64,000 nucleotides of DNA. Source: Ga0077527 sp038316355. Lineage in GTDB: Bacteria > Pseudomonadota > Gammaproteobacteria > Burkholderiales > SG8-41. The notes beneath the pieces were generated by a model, which did not search any database, was not told the DNA's origin, and worked only from the letters and a program-made list of their open reading frames with translations. This document shows, in pieces, positions 1 to 8,653 of this stretch. Where the stretch lies: assembly GCA_038316355.1 (NCBI GenBank), contig JBBQAO010000011.1, forward strand, positions 1 through 64,000. Reading direction: 5' to 3'. The position numbers and the translations under genes were made by a program. Position 1 is the first letter of the stretch. Each line of letters begins with the position of its first letter.

Positions 1-42
1 GAATTTCCTCCGTTTTATTGACTGCTTGGTGTGATGCGGTTT

Positions 43-879
43 TCAGTCCCACGCCGGCGCGCGGCCTGCCGGATTGGCTATGCGGCCGTCAGGCCGTGCC
101 AGCGCATGGATGCGTTTCATCTCATCGGCGGTCAGCGTGAAGTTGAACACGTCGAGGTTCTGCGCGATGCGCTCCGGATTTGACGAGCGCGGGATGGGCG
201 CAATGTTGCCTTGTTGCACGAGCCAGCGCAACACCACCTGCGCAATGCTTTTGCCATGTGCCCGCGCAATGCCGGCGAGCACGGGATCTTCGAACAGGCG
301 GCCGCGCGCCAGCGGGCAGTACGCGGTGAAAATCATGCCGTGACGCCGGCAGTAGTCGAGGACTTCGGTCTGATCCAGATAGGGATGATATTCGGCCTGC
401 AGCGTGGCCAGCGGCTCCGCACAGGTGTGCCGGGCCTCTTCCATCAGCGCGATGTTGAAGTTGGCGATGCCGATGTGGCGGGTCAGTCCCTGCCGTTTTG
501 CCTTGGCCAACGCGCCCATGGTTTCCGCCATGGGAGTTTTGTCGATGGTCGGCCAGTGCACGTGCAGCAGGTCGACATAATCAACCTGCAGGTGCTTCAG
601 GCTTTCATCAACCGAACGCGCAAAGTCATCGGCGCGCAGGTATTCGTGCGACACCTTGGTGACCAGGAAAATATCGCTGCGCGGCACGCCGGAGGCGCGG
701 ATGCCGGCACCGACGCCTTTTTCGGAACCGTATTTCCAGGCGGTATCGATATGGCGGTAACCGAGTTTCAGCGCGGTTGCGACCAGATCGCCGCAGTCGC
801 CGAGTTGTGAGGTGCCGAAACCGATCTGCGGCATGGTGCAGCCATGGGCGGTGAATGCGGGAATGGTGTCCGGGTTCAT
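43..879 (-). CDS. Aldo/keto reductase
   Basis: A 278-residue soluble NAD(P)H-dependent oxidoreductase of the aldo/keto reductase family, reducing a carbonyl to an alcohol; the substrate cannot be read from sequence. The catalytic tetrad is visible as Asp45 and Tyr50 (in HIDTAWKYGSE), Lys75 (LVTKVS) and His108 (HVHWP), and the C-terminal half carries the cofactor-binding IPRSSNPERI segment. I chose the ATG at 879 over the in-frame TTG at 894, because the TTG lacks a ribosome site. It is divergent from the VOC gene at 957 with about 77 bp between them, so the two may share a control region. Confidence 0.9.
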   Translation of the reverse strand: MNPDTIPAFTAHGCTMPQIGFGTSQLGDCGDLVATALKLGYRHIDTAWKYGSEKGVGAGIRASGVPRSDIFLVTKVSHEYLRADDFARSVDESLKHLQVDYVDLLHVHWPTIDKTPMAETMGALAKAKRQGLTRHIGIANFNIALMEEARHTCAEPLATLQAEYHPYLDQTEVLDYCRRHGMIFTAYCPLARGRLFEDPVLAGIARAHGKSIAQVVLRWLVQQGNIAPIPRSSNPERIAQNLDVFNFTLTADEMKRIHALARPDGRIANPAGRAPAWD

Positions 880-956
880 CTCAGTGTGCCGCAAGGAGAC
901 AGGCAGGATAAAAGGAAAGTCCGTAGAATAACCGCATTGATTTTTGGACGCATGCC

Positions 957-1385
957 ATGCCGGACATCAGCCAGCCACCTTTCCATCTTGCCTTCCCCGT
1001 CGATGACCTGGCCCGCGCCCGCGCGTTTTACGGCGGATTGCTGGGCTGTCCCGAGGGGCGCTCATCCCCGGAATGGGTCGATTTCAATTTTTATGGCCAC
1101 CAGATCGTGGCCCACCTGGCGCCGGGGGAAGTCGGCCATCGCAGCACCGGTGAGGTGGACGGTGACGACGTTCCGGTGCGCCATTTTGGTGCAATCCTGG
1201 GCATGGGGGACTGGCAGGCGCTGGCCGACAAACTGGTCAAGGCCGGCACCCAATTCGTGATCGAGCCGCATGTGCGGTTCAAAGGCCAGGTCGGGGAACA
1301 GGCGACGATGTTTTTTCTCGATCCCTGCGGCAATGCGCTCGAATTCAAGGCATTCCAGGACATGTCGCAGGTGTTTGCCAAATAG
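957..1385 (+). CDS. VOC (glyoxalase/dioxygenase fold) family protein
   Basis: A 142-residue protein with the paired beta-alpha-beta-beta-beta fold of the vicinal oxygen chelate family. The first module opens with FHLAFPVDDLARARAFYGGLLGC and the second ends with the typical FFLDPCGNALEFKAF. Likely metal ligands are the early His, His near residue 47 (YGHQIVAHL) and the Glu in NALEFK. Such proteins include dioxygenases, isomerases and antibiotic-binding proteins; nothing here fixes the substrate. It is a single gene, divergent from the aldo/keto reductase and about 110 bp upstream of the TAXI transporter gene. Confidence 0.85.
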   Translation: MPDISQPPFHLAFPVDDLARARAFYGGLLGCPEGRSSPEWVDFNFYGHQIVAHLAPGEVGHRSTGEVDGDDVPVRHFGAILGMGDWQALADKLVKAGTQFVIEPHVRFKGQVGEQATMFFLDPCGNALEFKAFQDMSQVFAK

Positions 1386-1496
1386 GCCCGCTGCGGCGCA
1401 GGGTTGACCGTCACCGGGAATCTTCCTAAACTCAAGACAGACCACAATCTGAATCAAAACCGTAGGTCAAAAATCAACCCGTAGGAGGAGAAAGTC

Positions 1497-2459
1497 ATGC
1501 ATCAATTATTCAAGGTTCTGGCACTGGCCGCATGTGCGCTGCTTGCGCTGCCGGCAGCGGCCCAGGAAAAAATCAATCTGTCGATTGCCACCGGCGGTAC
1601 TGGCGGCGTGTATTACCCCTTGGGCGGCGGCATGGCAAACATATTATCGAAAACCATACCCGGCATGACGGCCACAGCTGAAGTCACTGGCGGTTCGGTC
1701 GACAACATGCGCCTGATCGGCACCGGCAAGCCGTACATTGCCCTGTCCCAGGCCGATGCGGTAATCGATGCATACAACGGTGAAGGCAAGTTCAAGGGCA
1801 CCAAAATCCCGGTGCGCGCGATGATGATGCTCTACACCAACATCATGCATGCGGTGACGATCGAAGGTACGGGGATCAACAACATCAATGATCTCAGAGG
1901 CAAGCGTGTCTCCACCGGTTCGCCGGGCAGCGCGACGGAAGTGTTCGCATTCCGTGTGTTGGAGGCGGCAGGCCTTGATCCGCAGAAGGACATGAAGATC
2001 GAGCGTCTGGGTGCATCGGAGTCGGCCAACGCGATGAAGGACAAGAAAATCGACGCGTTTTTCTTCGTGGTCGGCCTGCCGACTTCAGCCGTGACCGATC
2101 TCGCGGCCACGCCCGGAGTAAAGATCAAGTTCCTTGATCATGCGAATCTGCTGCCGGCGATGACCAAGAAAAACGGACCCTTGTACATCGCCGACGTGAT
2201 TCCGAAAGACACTTACCCGGGCATGACGGTGGACAATCAGGCGACTGCCGTGGCCAATCTGCTGGTGGCGAATGCCAACATGAGCGAACAGACGGTTTAC
2301 AACATCGTCAAGACGATTTTCGACAAGCGGCCCGATCTGATCGCGGTGCATAAAATCGCGGCGGATATCACGATGGATAAACAAAAACCCGAAGCATCGC
2401 CGGTGCCGTGGCATCCGGGTGCCGTGAAGTACTTCAAGGAAAAAGGGCTGAAGTTCTGA
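1497..2459 (+). CDS. TAXI-type TRAP transporter substrate-binding protein
   Basis: A 320-residue periplasmic binding protein. Residues 1-22 form a signal peptide ending in LPAAAQE. The mature start INLSIATGGTGGVYYPLGGGMANILSK is the signature of the TAXI family of TRAP receptors, and DLRGKRVSTGSPGSATEVFAFRVLEAAG is another conserved TAXI stretch. It captures an organic anion (identity unknown) and delivers it to the fused permease encoded next. The ATG follows a strong AGGAGGAG ribosome site. A Rho-independent hairpin between this gene and the permease at 2597 would leave the binding protein more abundant than the permease. Confidence 0.93.
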   Translation: MHQLFKVLALAACALLALPAAAQEKINLSIATGGTGGVYYPLGGGMANILSKTIPGMTATAEVTGGSVDNMRLIGTGKPYIALSQADAVIDAYNGEGKFKGTKIPVRAMMMLYTNIMHAVTIEGTGINNINDLRGKRVSTGSPGSATEVFAFRVLEAAGLDPQKDMKIERLGASESANAMKDKKIDAFFFVVGLPTSAVTDLAATPGVKIKFLDHANLLPAMTKKNGPLYIADVIPKDTYPGMTVDNQATAVANLLVANANMSEQTVYNIVKTIFDKRPDLIAVHKIAADITMDKQKPEASPVPWHPGAVKYFKEKGLKF

Positions 2460-2478
2460 TTTGTGCCCTGCAGGTCAG

Positions 2479-2505
2479 CCCCGTCCGGCTTCGGACGGGG
2501 TTTTT
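2479..2505 (+). terminator. Rho-independent hairpin between TRAP binding protein and permease
   Basis: A perfect 9-bp stem CCCCGTCCG/CGGACGGGG with loop GCTT is followed by five T. It lies between two cooperating transporter genes, so it probably acts as a partial terminator that sets the ratio of receptor to permease. Confidence 0.8.
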
Positions 2506-2596
2506 CGTTTCTGGACTTGAAATAATCTTGGCGTGTTCCGGGTGCGTGTCAGGAATGGCATGACAAATCATAAAAAATCCTGGGCTGGAGGAAATA

Positions 2597-4711
2597 ATGG
2601 CTGAAAATTCCATTCCAGAGTCATCACGGGGGGGGGCGGTCCTCAGCGATGAGGCTCGCAAGCGCGTCGAGGAACTGATCGAGGAGGAAGAGGGCGCCCA
2701 CAACCGTTATGGCGGCGCGCTTGCGGTGATGCTGACGCTCGCCGCCGTGATCATGTCGCTGTTCCACCTGTATGCCGCGGTGGAGATTGTTCCGGCATTC
2801 AGGCTGCGGCCGATCCATGTCGCATTTGCGCTGACACTGGTATTTCTGCTGTTCCCCTCAGCGAAACGTTTCCGTCATCGCCTGATGTGGTGGGATGTCA
2901 TTTTCGCCGTCACTTCGATGGCGATCATCGGCTACATACTGTACTGGGGAGACTTGCTGGGCGACCGGGCGACCGTCCCGACAATGCTGGATCAGGTCGT
3001 CGGCGTTGCGCTGATTCTGCTGATTCTCGAGGCGAACAGAAGAAGTTCGACATGGATACTGCCGTTTATTGTGATGCTGTTTCTCGCCTATGCGCTGTTC
3101 GGGCCGCAACTGCCGGCACCGTGGACGCACAAGGGTTACGAAATCGCGCGGCTTACCGGTGCGTTGTACATGACGCTGGAAGGGATTTTTGGCGTCGCCG
3201 TGGACGTGTCCTCCACACTGATCATCCTGTTCACCATTTTCGGGGCCTTTCTGCAGTATTCCGGAGCAGGGAAGTTTTTCCTCGATTTTTCGTTTGCGGC
3301 GATGGGCGGCAAGCCATCGAGCGCAGGACGCGCGGTGGTGATGTCCTCATTTCTTCTCGGAGGTCCTTCGGGTTCCGGTGTGGCGACCACGGTGACCATC
3401 GGCGCCGTGGCTTATCCGCTGCTCGCCAAGGCGGGTTATGGCAAGGAGGCTGCCGGCGGCTTGCTGGCGGCGGGTGGCTTGGGGGCGATTCTGTCGCCGC
3501 CGGTGCTGGGCGCGGCGGCCTTCCTGATCGCCGAGTTCCTCAGGATCTCGTATCTCGACGTGATCCTGATGGCGACGATCCCGACCATCCTGTTTTATCT
3601 GGGCATTTTTATCATGGTCGAGATCGATGCGCGCAAATTCAACATGAAGGCGGTCGCCCTCGAGAAGCATCATCGCCCCCTGGAACTGGCCAAGCGCTAC
3701 TGGTACCACTTTGTGTCGCTGGTATCGATCGTGGTTTTCCTGCTCGTCGGCTATTCACCGGTGCTGTCCGTGTTCTATGCCACCCTCGTGACCGCGCTGG
3801 TTTCGTTCTTCCGGAGAGACTCAGCGCTGATCCCCTACGACTGGTTCTGCGGTCGCATGCCCTGGATCAGGGGGTTCTGGGAATCCGGGTTCATCAAGGC
3901 ACTGGAAGGTGGTTCGGTCGGCGTACTCAATGTCGCGATGACCTGCGCTTCTGCCGGCATCATCGTCGGCGTGGTGACATTGACCGGGCTGGGGCTGAAG
4001 TTCAGTTCCATCGTGCTGGACTACGCCGATTCCGGTTCGAAAGGGCTGGTCAGCCTGTGGGTGATGTTCGGCGCGACCGCAACACCCGAATTGCTGCATG
4101 ACATGAAGCTGCTGCTGACGGCGTTCTTCACTTCGCTGATTGTGTGGGTGGTCGGGCTGGCCGTGCCCGTAACCGCGTCGTACATCATCTGTGCGGTGAT
4201 CACCGCGCCGGCGATGATCAAGCTCGGGGTTCCGGATTTTGCCGCGCACATGTTTATTTTTTACTATGCCGTATTGTCGGAAGTGTCGCCGCCCACCGCG
4301 CTGTCGCCGTTTGCCGCGGCGGCGATTACCGGTGGCGGCCCGTACCGCACGACGCTACAGAGCTGGAAATACTGCGCACCGGCGTTCCTGCTGCCCTTCA
4401 TGTTCGTGCTTGACCCGTCGGGCACCGGCTTGCTGCTTGGCGGTTCCTTCAAGAATCTGGCGGCTGCCGACTGGGGTTCAATCGCGCTGGTGACGGGTAC
4501 TGCCGCGGTGGGCATTGCCGCGCTGGCCGGCGGCTTGCAGGGCTGGCTGTTCTGCAAGACCACCGTGCTTGAGCGCTGGATGCTGATGATCGCCGGTCTC
4601 GCGCTGGTGTATCCGACGACTTTTGCCGATATCCTCGGGGTCGTGCTGGTCGCCGTGGTGGTGGTGTTGCAGAAACTGCGGCCGCCGGATAAAAAGACTG
4701 TCACGGCATGA
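2597..4711 (+). CDS. TRAP transporter fused permease (DctQ-DctM type)
   Basis: A 704-residue integral membrane protein that fuses the small 4-helix (DctQ-like) and large (DctM-like) TRAP subunits, the usual partner of TAXI receptors. After a charged cytoplasmic N-terminus (residues 1-40, rich in Glu and Arg) come many hydrophobic helices. The DctM signature region is near residues 240-310, with GGPSGSGVATTVTIG and AAGGLGAILSPPVLGAAAF, and a second half includes LSEVSPPTALSPFAAAAITGG. It imports the substrate with a sodium or proton gradient. The start follows GGAGGAAATA. The stop overlaps the ATG of the downstream ogt gene by 4 bp. Confidence 0.93.
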   Translation: MAENSIPESSRGGAVLSDEARKRVEELIEEEEGAHNRYGGALAVMLTLAAVIMSLFHLYAAVEIVPAFRLRPIHVAFALTLVFLLFPSAKRFRHRLMWWDVIFAVTSMAIIGYILYWGDLLGDRATVPTMLDQVVGVALILLILEANRRSSTWILPFIVMLFLAYALFGPQLPAPWTHKGYEIARLTGALYMTLEGIFGVAVDVSSTLIILFTIFGAFLQYSGAGKFFLDFSFAAMGGKPSSAGRAVVMSSFLLGGPSGSGVATTVTIGAVAYPLLAKAGYGKEAAGGLLAAGGLGAILSPPVLGAAAFLIAEFLRISYLDVILMATIPTILFYLGIFIMVEIDARKFNMKAVALEKHHRPLELAKRYWYHFVSLVSIVVFLLVGYSPVLSVFYATLVTALVSFFRRDSALIPYDWFCGRMPWIRGFWESGFIKALEGGSVGVLNVAMTCASAGIIVGVVTLTGLGLKFSSIVLDYADSGSKGLVSLWVMFGATATPELLHDMKLLLTAFFTSLIVWVVGLAVPVTASYIICAVITAPAMIKLGVPDFAAHMFIFYYAVLSEVSPPTALSPFAAAAITGGGPYRTTLQSWKYCAPAFLLPFMFVLDPSGTGLLLGGSFKNLAAADWGSIALVTGTAAVGIAALAGGLQGWLFCKTTVLERWMLMIAGLALVYPTTFADILGVVLVAVVVVLQKLRPPDKKTVTA

Positions 4712-5235
4712 CGGGGCGGGGACCGCGGGCGGGGCAGACGGAAACCCGGTACGCCACGCCGTTCGCCGTTCTGGGCATCGTCACCGACGGCAGAGTGATC
4801 ACCAGCCTGCGTTATCTGCCGCGCAGCACGCCGCTGGCTGCGCCGCAGGATCGTGTCGCCGAACGCGCCTGCCGCGAAGTCGAGCGTTATCTGGCGGACC
4901 CCGAGTACTGTTTCACGGTAGCCTATCGTCATGACGGCACACCATTCCAGCAGCGGGTCTGGCGCGAGATTGAAAAACTCGGTGGGAAAAGCAGCGGGAA
5001 AAATTGCTCAATAAAAACAATTACTTATGGCGACATGGCGCAGCGATTGCGCAGCGGTCCCCGGGCTGTCGGCGGCGCTTGCGGTGCCAATCCGGTGCCG
5101 CTGATCGTGCCCTGTCATCGGGTGCTGGCGGCCGGCGGCGGTCTGGGCGGATTCATGGGCGGCAAGGATCCCTTCCCCTTGAGCGTCAAACGCTGGCTGC
5201 TGCGGCATGAAGGAATCCTCAAAGCCGATCATTGA
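4708..5235 (+). CDS. ogt: Methylated-DNA-protein cysteine methyltransferase (Ogt/MGMT family)
   Basis: A 175-residue DNA repair protein that removes O6-alkyl groups from guanine by suicide transfer to a cysteine. The active site VPCHRVL is present (Cys136), followed by the conserved GGLGGFMGG loop. Compared with my recollection of E. coli Ogt (FQRKVWKALRTI then PCGQVMHYG), this protein has about 8 extra residues (around 92-103, GGKSSGKNCSI) just before the helix-turn-helix. That insertion coincides with an AT-rich repeat element at 5010-5028. It overlaps the TRAP permease stop by 4 bp and xerD by 29 bp, so these are translationally linked. Confidence 0.9.
   Translation: MTGRGPRAGQTETRYATPFAVLGIVTDGRVITSLRYLPRSTPLAAPQDRVAERACREVERYLADPEYCFTVAYRHDGTPFQQRVWREIEKLGGKSSGKNCSIKTITYGDMAQRLRSGPRAVGGACGANPVPLIVPCHRVLAAGGGLGGFMGGKDPFPLSVKRWLLRHEGILKADH
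5010..5028 (+). repeat. Dispersed AT-rich element, copy 1 (inside ogt)
   Basis: AATAAAAACAATTACTTAT matches the family consensus AATAAAAWCAATNANTTAT. It is read in frame within ogt and lies in the stretch that appears to be an 8-residue insertion. The surrounding sequence is GC-rich and this run is sharply AT-rich. Confidence 0.7.
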
Positions 5236-6106
5236 CGCGTTCTGCGATGCGTTGTGGCTGGAGGACGGCCTGGCGCGCAACACACTCGACAGTTATCGCC
5301 GCGATCTGCAGCAGTTCGCCGCCTGGCTCGAACAACGCAGCAGCACCGGTTTGTTCGCCGCCGACCAGGCCTTGATCCAGGATTATCTGGCGCACAAATT
5401 CCGCAGCAAGGCGCGCGCGTCCACCGCGGCGCGGCTGCTGTCGACGTTAAAACGGTTCTATCGCCACGCGCTGCGCCAGAATACGATCAAGGCGGACCCG
5501 ACGCTGCGCATCGACGCACCGAAACTGCCGCGCCCGTTGCCGAAAACGCTGACCGAAGCGGATGTCGAAAGTCTGCTTGCGGCACCGGCACTGGATCAGC
5601 CGCTGGGCCTGCGCGACCGGGCGATGCTGGAGGTAATCTATGCCAGCGGCCTGCGCGTGTCCGAACTGGTGACACTGAAAGTGCCCCAGATCAGCCGCGA
5701 CATGGGTGTGGTGCGGGTGATGGGCAAGGGCTCCAAGGAGCGGCTGGTGCCGCTGGGTGAGGAGGCGCTGTCCTGGCTCGAGCGTTATCTGAAAGAAGCA
5801 CGGCCGGTGCTGCTCGGTGAAAGAACCAGCGACGCGTTGTTCGTCACCACACGCGCCGCGGTGATGACGCGGCAGGCGTTCTGGCATTTGCTTAAACGTT
5901 ATGCGCTGCAGGCGGGGCTCAGCAAACCGATTTCGCCGCACACGCTGCGCCATGCCTTTGCCACGCATCTGCTGAATCACGGCGCCGATCTGCGTGTGGT
6001 GCAACTGCTGCTGGGTCATGCAGATATCTCAACGACGCAGATTTATACCCATGTCGCGCAGGAAAGGATGAAGCAGTTGCATGCAAAGCACCATCCGCGG
6101 GGGTGA
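5207..6106 (+). CDS. xerD: Tyrosine recombinase XerD
   Basis: A 299-residue site-specific recombinase that resolves chromosome dimers at dif together with XerC. The N-terminal SAM-like DNA-binding domain covers residues 1-90 and the catalytic domain about 110-299. The catalytic set is complete: Arg150 (SGLRVSEL), Lys174, His245 and Arg248 (HTLRHAFATH), His271 (LLGHADISTTQ) and the nucleophile Tyr280 (IYTHV). LLGHADISTTQIYTHV is typical of XerD. No integrase-like extension or nearby att structure is seen, so this is the housekeeping enzyme. The start lies inside the end of ogt. Confidence 0.93.
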   Translation: MKESSKPIIDAFCDALWLEDGLARNTLDSYRRDLQQFAAWLEQRSSTGLFAADQALIQDYLAHKFRSKARASTAARLLSTLKRFYRHALRQNTIKADPTLRIDAPKLPRPLPKTLTEADVESLLAAPALDQPLGLRDRAMLEVIYASGLRVSELVTLKVPQISRDMGVVRVMGKGSKERLVPLGEEALSWLERYLKEARPVLLGERTSDALFVTTRAAVMTRQAFWHLLKRYALQAGLSKPISPHTLRHAFATHLLNHGADLRVVQLLLGHADISTTQIYTHVAQERMKQLHAKHHPRG

Positions 6107-6172
6107 AAAAACAGTGCGGAATGCGGAGAGCAGTGCGCGGAGCGGAAACCGGCACCGCGTTGCGATATGGCG

Positions 6173-6529
6173 TCAGGTTCTTTGGCCGCGTTCTATGCTG
6201 ATGCCGAGTTTTTTTACGCCGGCGAGCGGCGTGAGTTTGGCGATGCTGACGCGCAGCCACGGCGCCTTGAAATCCTTGATCACCATGCCGGCAATCGATT
6301 CGGCCGCATGTTCCAGCAATGAAAAATGCTGCTCCGCAAAGAGTTGTTTGATGGCGGCGACGACTTTTGCGTAATCGATGGTGTCTTCAATGCGGTTGCT
6401 GTCGGCCGCATGTTTGCCGCGCAGGCCGATTTCGAGGTCGAGCTGTATGGTTTGTGGCGCCTGCTGCTCCCAGGCGTAAATGCCGATGCGGGTTTCGATG
6501 CGCAGTTCGCTGATGAATATGGTGTCCAT
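6173..6529 (-). CDS. folB: Dihydroneopterin aldolase
   Basis: A 118-residue enzyme of folate synthesis converting dihydroneopterin to 6-hydroxymethyl-dihydropterin and glycolaldehyde. Typical segments are MDTIFISELRIETRIGIYAWE at the start, DTIDYAKV, a LLEHAAESIA stretch (conserved Glu that anchors the pterin), and the C-terminal conserved Lys in the KLTPLAGVKKLGI region. The internal ATG at 6529 fits the family length better than the upstream start at 6553. It is divergent from plsY, a common arrangement in proteobacteria. Confidence 0.9.
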   Translation of the reverse strand: MDTIFISELRIETRIGIYAWEQQAPQTIQLDLEIGLRGKHAADSNRIEDTIDYAKVVAAIKQLFAEQHFSLLEHAAESIAGMVIKDFKAPWLRVSIAKLTPLAGVKKLGISIERGQRT

Positions 6530-6600
6530 GTGCGGCAAGGGTGTCCGAAACAACGGGTCCGGTTGGGCTAAAATGACCGCGCCATTCTAGGGGAAATCAT

Positions 6601-7200
6601 TTGGCGTTACTAATCGTTGTGGTTACAGCGTACCTGATCGGCTCGGTTTCTTTTGCGGTGGTCGTCAGTCGCGCATTCCGGCTGCCGGATCCGCGCGAAT
6701 ACGGTTCAGGTAATCCGGGTGCGACCAATGTGCTGCGCAGTGGGCGCAAATCAGCGGCGGCGCTGACTTTGCTCGGTGACAGCGTCAAGGGCTGGCTTGC
6801 AGTATTTGTTGCCGGGCAGTGGATCACCGAGGGCACGGCAATGGCGATGGCGCTCGCTGCGGTGGCGGTGATCCTCGGCCACATGTATCCACTGTTCCAT
6901 CGTTTTCAGGGCGGTAAAGGCGTGGCGACTGCTTTGGGTGCGCTGCTGGCGCTGAGTCCGTACCTCGCGCTGGGCGTGCTCGCCACCTGGATCACCATCG
7001 CGGTGTTTTTTCGTTACTCCTCGCTCGCCGCGTTGATATCCGCGGTCTTCAGCGTGTTTTTCGCCTTGTTATTGTTTAACGCGGCACATCCGTTTTTCTT
7101 TGCCGTGACGGTGATCGCAGTGCTGCTGATCTGGCGTCATCGTTCAAACATCCGCAATTTGCTCAATGGCAGGGAAAGCAAGCTCGGCGCCAGGATTTAA
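6601..7200 (+). CDS. plsY: Glycerol-3-phosphate acyltransferase PlsY
   Basis: A 199-residue inner-membrane enzyme that transfers an acyl group from acyl-phosphate to glycerol-3-phosphate, the first step of phospholipid synthesis. The three PlsY motifs are visible: GSGNPGATNVLR (about residues 37-48), GHMYPLFHRFQGGKGVATALG (about 97-117), and the C-terminal RHRSNIRNLLNGRESK. Five hydrophobic helices are evident. The start is TTG with an AGGGGAAA ribosome site. It is convergent with tsaD; the two stop codons abut. Confidence 0.95.
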   Translation: MALLIVVVTAYLIGSVSFAVVVSRAFRLPDPREYGSGNPGATNVLRSGRKSAAALTLLGDSVKGWLAVFVAGQWITEGTAMAMALAAVAVILGHMYPLFHRFQGGKGVATALGALLALSPYLALGVLATWITIAVFFRYSSLAALISAVFSVFFALLLFNAAHPFFFAVTVIAVLLIWRHRSNIRNLLNGRESKLGARI

Positions 7201-8217
7201 TCAGGCTTGCTGCAGACTGGCCAGATCCCAGCGCGGACGCACGGTAAACCCCGGATTTTTTTCGTGAGCCCCCCGCTGCAAACGCAGCGCGCCGGCAAAA
7301 GCGATCATCGCGCCGTTGTCGGTGCAGAACTCGAACGGCGGGTAATACACCGTGCAGCCGAGGCGTTGCGCGGCTGCACTCAATAACGCGCGCAGCCGAC
7401 GGTTGGCGCCGACGCCGCCGGCGACGACCAATCGTGTCAGACCGGTTTGTTCAATCGCTGCGATGGACTTGCCAACCAGCACGTCTACGATGGCCGCCTG
7501 CAGTTCGGCGGCAAGATCGGCGCGCGCTTGTGTATCCGATGGCAGAGTGCGTACCGCGGTGAGCACCGCAGTTTTGAGGCCGCTGAAACTGAAGTCAAGG
7601 TTGTCACTGCGCAGCATCGGCCGCGGCAAGGGGTATTTGCCAGCATGGCCGGATTCGGCGAGCGCGGCGATCGCCGGGCCGCCGGGGTAACCGAGAGCCA
7701 GCAGTTTTGCTGATTTGTCGAAGGCCTCGCCAGCAGCGTCGTCCAGGGTTTCGCCGAGCAGCGTGTAGTCGCCGACCCCGCCCACCCGCATCAACTGGGT
7801 GTGGCCGCCGGAAACCAGTAACGCGACAAACGGGAACTGCGGGGCAGGATCGGCCAGCAGCGGCGACAGCAGATGGCCTTCGAGGTGGTGGATGCCGATC
7901 GCGGGGATGCCCAAGGCATAGGCAAGGCTGGTGCCGACCCCAGCGCCGACCAGCAGCGCGCCGGCCAACCCGGGGCCGGCGGTATAGGCCACGGCGTCGA
8001 GTTCGCCCAGGGTTGCGCCGGCTTCGCGCAGCACGTCCCGGGTCAGCGGCAAAACCCGGCGGATGTGGTCGCGGGAGGCCAGTTCCGGCACCACTCCGCC
8101 ATAATCGGCGTGCAAGGCCACCTGGGAGTGCAGGGCATGGGCGCGCAGGCCGCGCCCGGTGTCATAAAGGGCGATGCCGGTTTCGTCGCAGGAGGTTTCG
8201 ATGCCTAGTACAAGCAC
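7201..8217 (-). CDS. tsaD: tRNA N6-adenosine threonylcarbamoyltransferase
   Basis: A 338-residue ASKHA-fold enzyme that transfers threonylcarbamoyl to A37 of ANN-decoding tRNAs with TsaB and TsaE. The N-terminal LGIETSCDETG and the metal-binding GIHHLEGHLLSP (His111 and His115) are diagnostic, as are the LVSGGHTQL and DDAAGEAFDKSAKLL segments. The start is GTG. It is divergent from rpsU, the classical neighbour of tsaD in proteobacteria. Confidence 0.95.
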   Translation of the reverse strand: MLVLGIETSCDETGIALYDTGRGLRAHALHSQVALHADYGGVVPELASRDHIRRVLPLTRDVLREAGATLGELDAVAYTAGPGLAGALLVGAGVGTSLAYALGIPAIGIHHLEGHLLSPLLADPAPQFPFVALLVSGGHTQLMRVGGVGDYTLLGETLDDAAGEAFDKSAKLLALGYPGGPAIAALAESGHAGKYPLPRPMLRSDNLDFSFSGLKTAVLTAVRTLPSDTQARADLAAELQAAIVDVLVGKSIAAIEQTGLTRLVVAGGVGANRRLRALLSAAAQRLGCTVYYPPFEFCTDNGAMIAFAGALRLQRGAHEKNPGFTVRPRWDLASLQQA

Positions 8218-8269
8218 GGGTTTCTGGCCGGGGCGGGTAGGGTCGGGCTGGCAGCGGTGTTCCGGGCCC

Positions 8270-8298
8270 TGTAAATCCGGGCTGGATCTGGTTATAAT
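8270..8298 (+). promoter_or_regulatory. Putative sigma-70 promoter of rpsU
   Basis: A perfect -10 TATAAT at 8293-8298 stands 17 bp after a weak -35 TGTAAA (8270-8275), about 60 bp upstream of the rpsU start. The -10 is convincing; the -35 is poor. Confidence 0.6.
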
Positions 8299-8362
8299 AC
8301 GCGCCTTTCCGATTTCATCTGCTGAATTCCGGCAGGATAGATCAGGGTATTTGAGGGATTAC

Positions 8363-8575
8363 ATGACGACAGTACGCGTAAAAGAAAATGAACCGTTTGA
8401 AGTGGCCCTGCGCCGTTTCAAGCGCACCGTGGAAAAAACCGGGCTGCTGACCGAATTGCGTGCCCGCGAGTTCTACGAAAAACCGACCTCCGAGCGCAAG
8501 CGCAAGCTGGCCGCCGCAGTGAAGCGCACGTATAAACGCCTGCGTTCACAACTGCTGCCGCCGAAGCTCTACTAA
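8363..8575 (+). CDS. rpsU: 30S ribosomal protein S21
   Basis: A 70-residue basic ribosomal protein, full family length, starting MTTVRVKENEPFEVALRRFKR and ending in the Lys/Arg-rich KRKLAAAVKRTYKRLRSQ. It is needed for translation initiation. The ATG at 8363 follows TTGAGGGATTAC; the longer upstream reading frame has no support. It opens the rpsU-yqeY-dnaG-rpoD block and is followed by a hairpin that could let it be expressed above the downstream genes. Confidence 0.97.
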   Translation: MTTVRVKENEPFEVALRRFKRTVEKTGLLTELRAREFYEKPTSERKRKLAAAVKRTYKRLRSQLLPPKLY

Positions 8576-8600
8576 GTCCGGCGCGCCGTTCAGGCCGTCA

Positions 8601-8633
8601 AAGGGTGCAGGGGCTTCAGCCTCGCACCCTTTT
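8601..8633 (+). terminator. Hairpin after rpsU
   Basis: Stem AAGGGTGC/GCACCCTT with an internal, partly paired AGGGGCTTCAGCCTC and a short T run. In E. coli a terminator at the same operon position separates rpsU and dnaG output; by analogy this would be a partial terminator. Confidence 0.65.
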
Positions 8634-8653
8634 GTCATTTCTGGAGCCCATCC

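Noticed and set aside
5207..6106. Integrase of a mobile element
   Set aside because: The protein matches housekeeping XerD and there are no att repeats, tRNA insertion or phage genes nearby.
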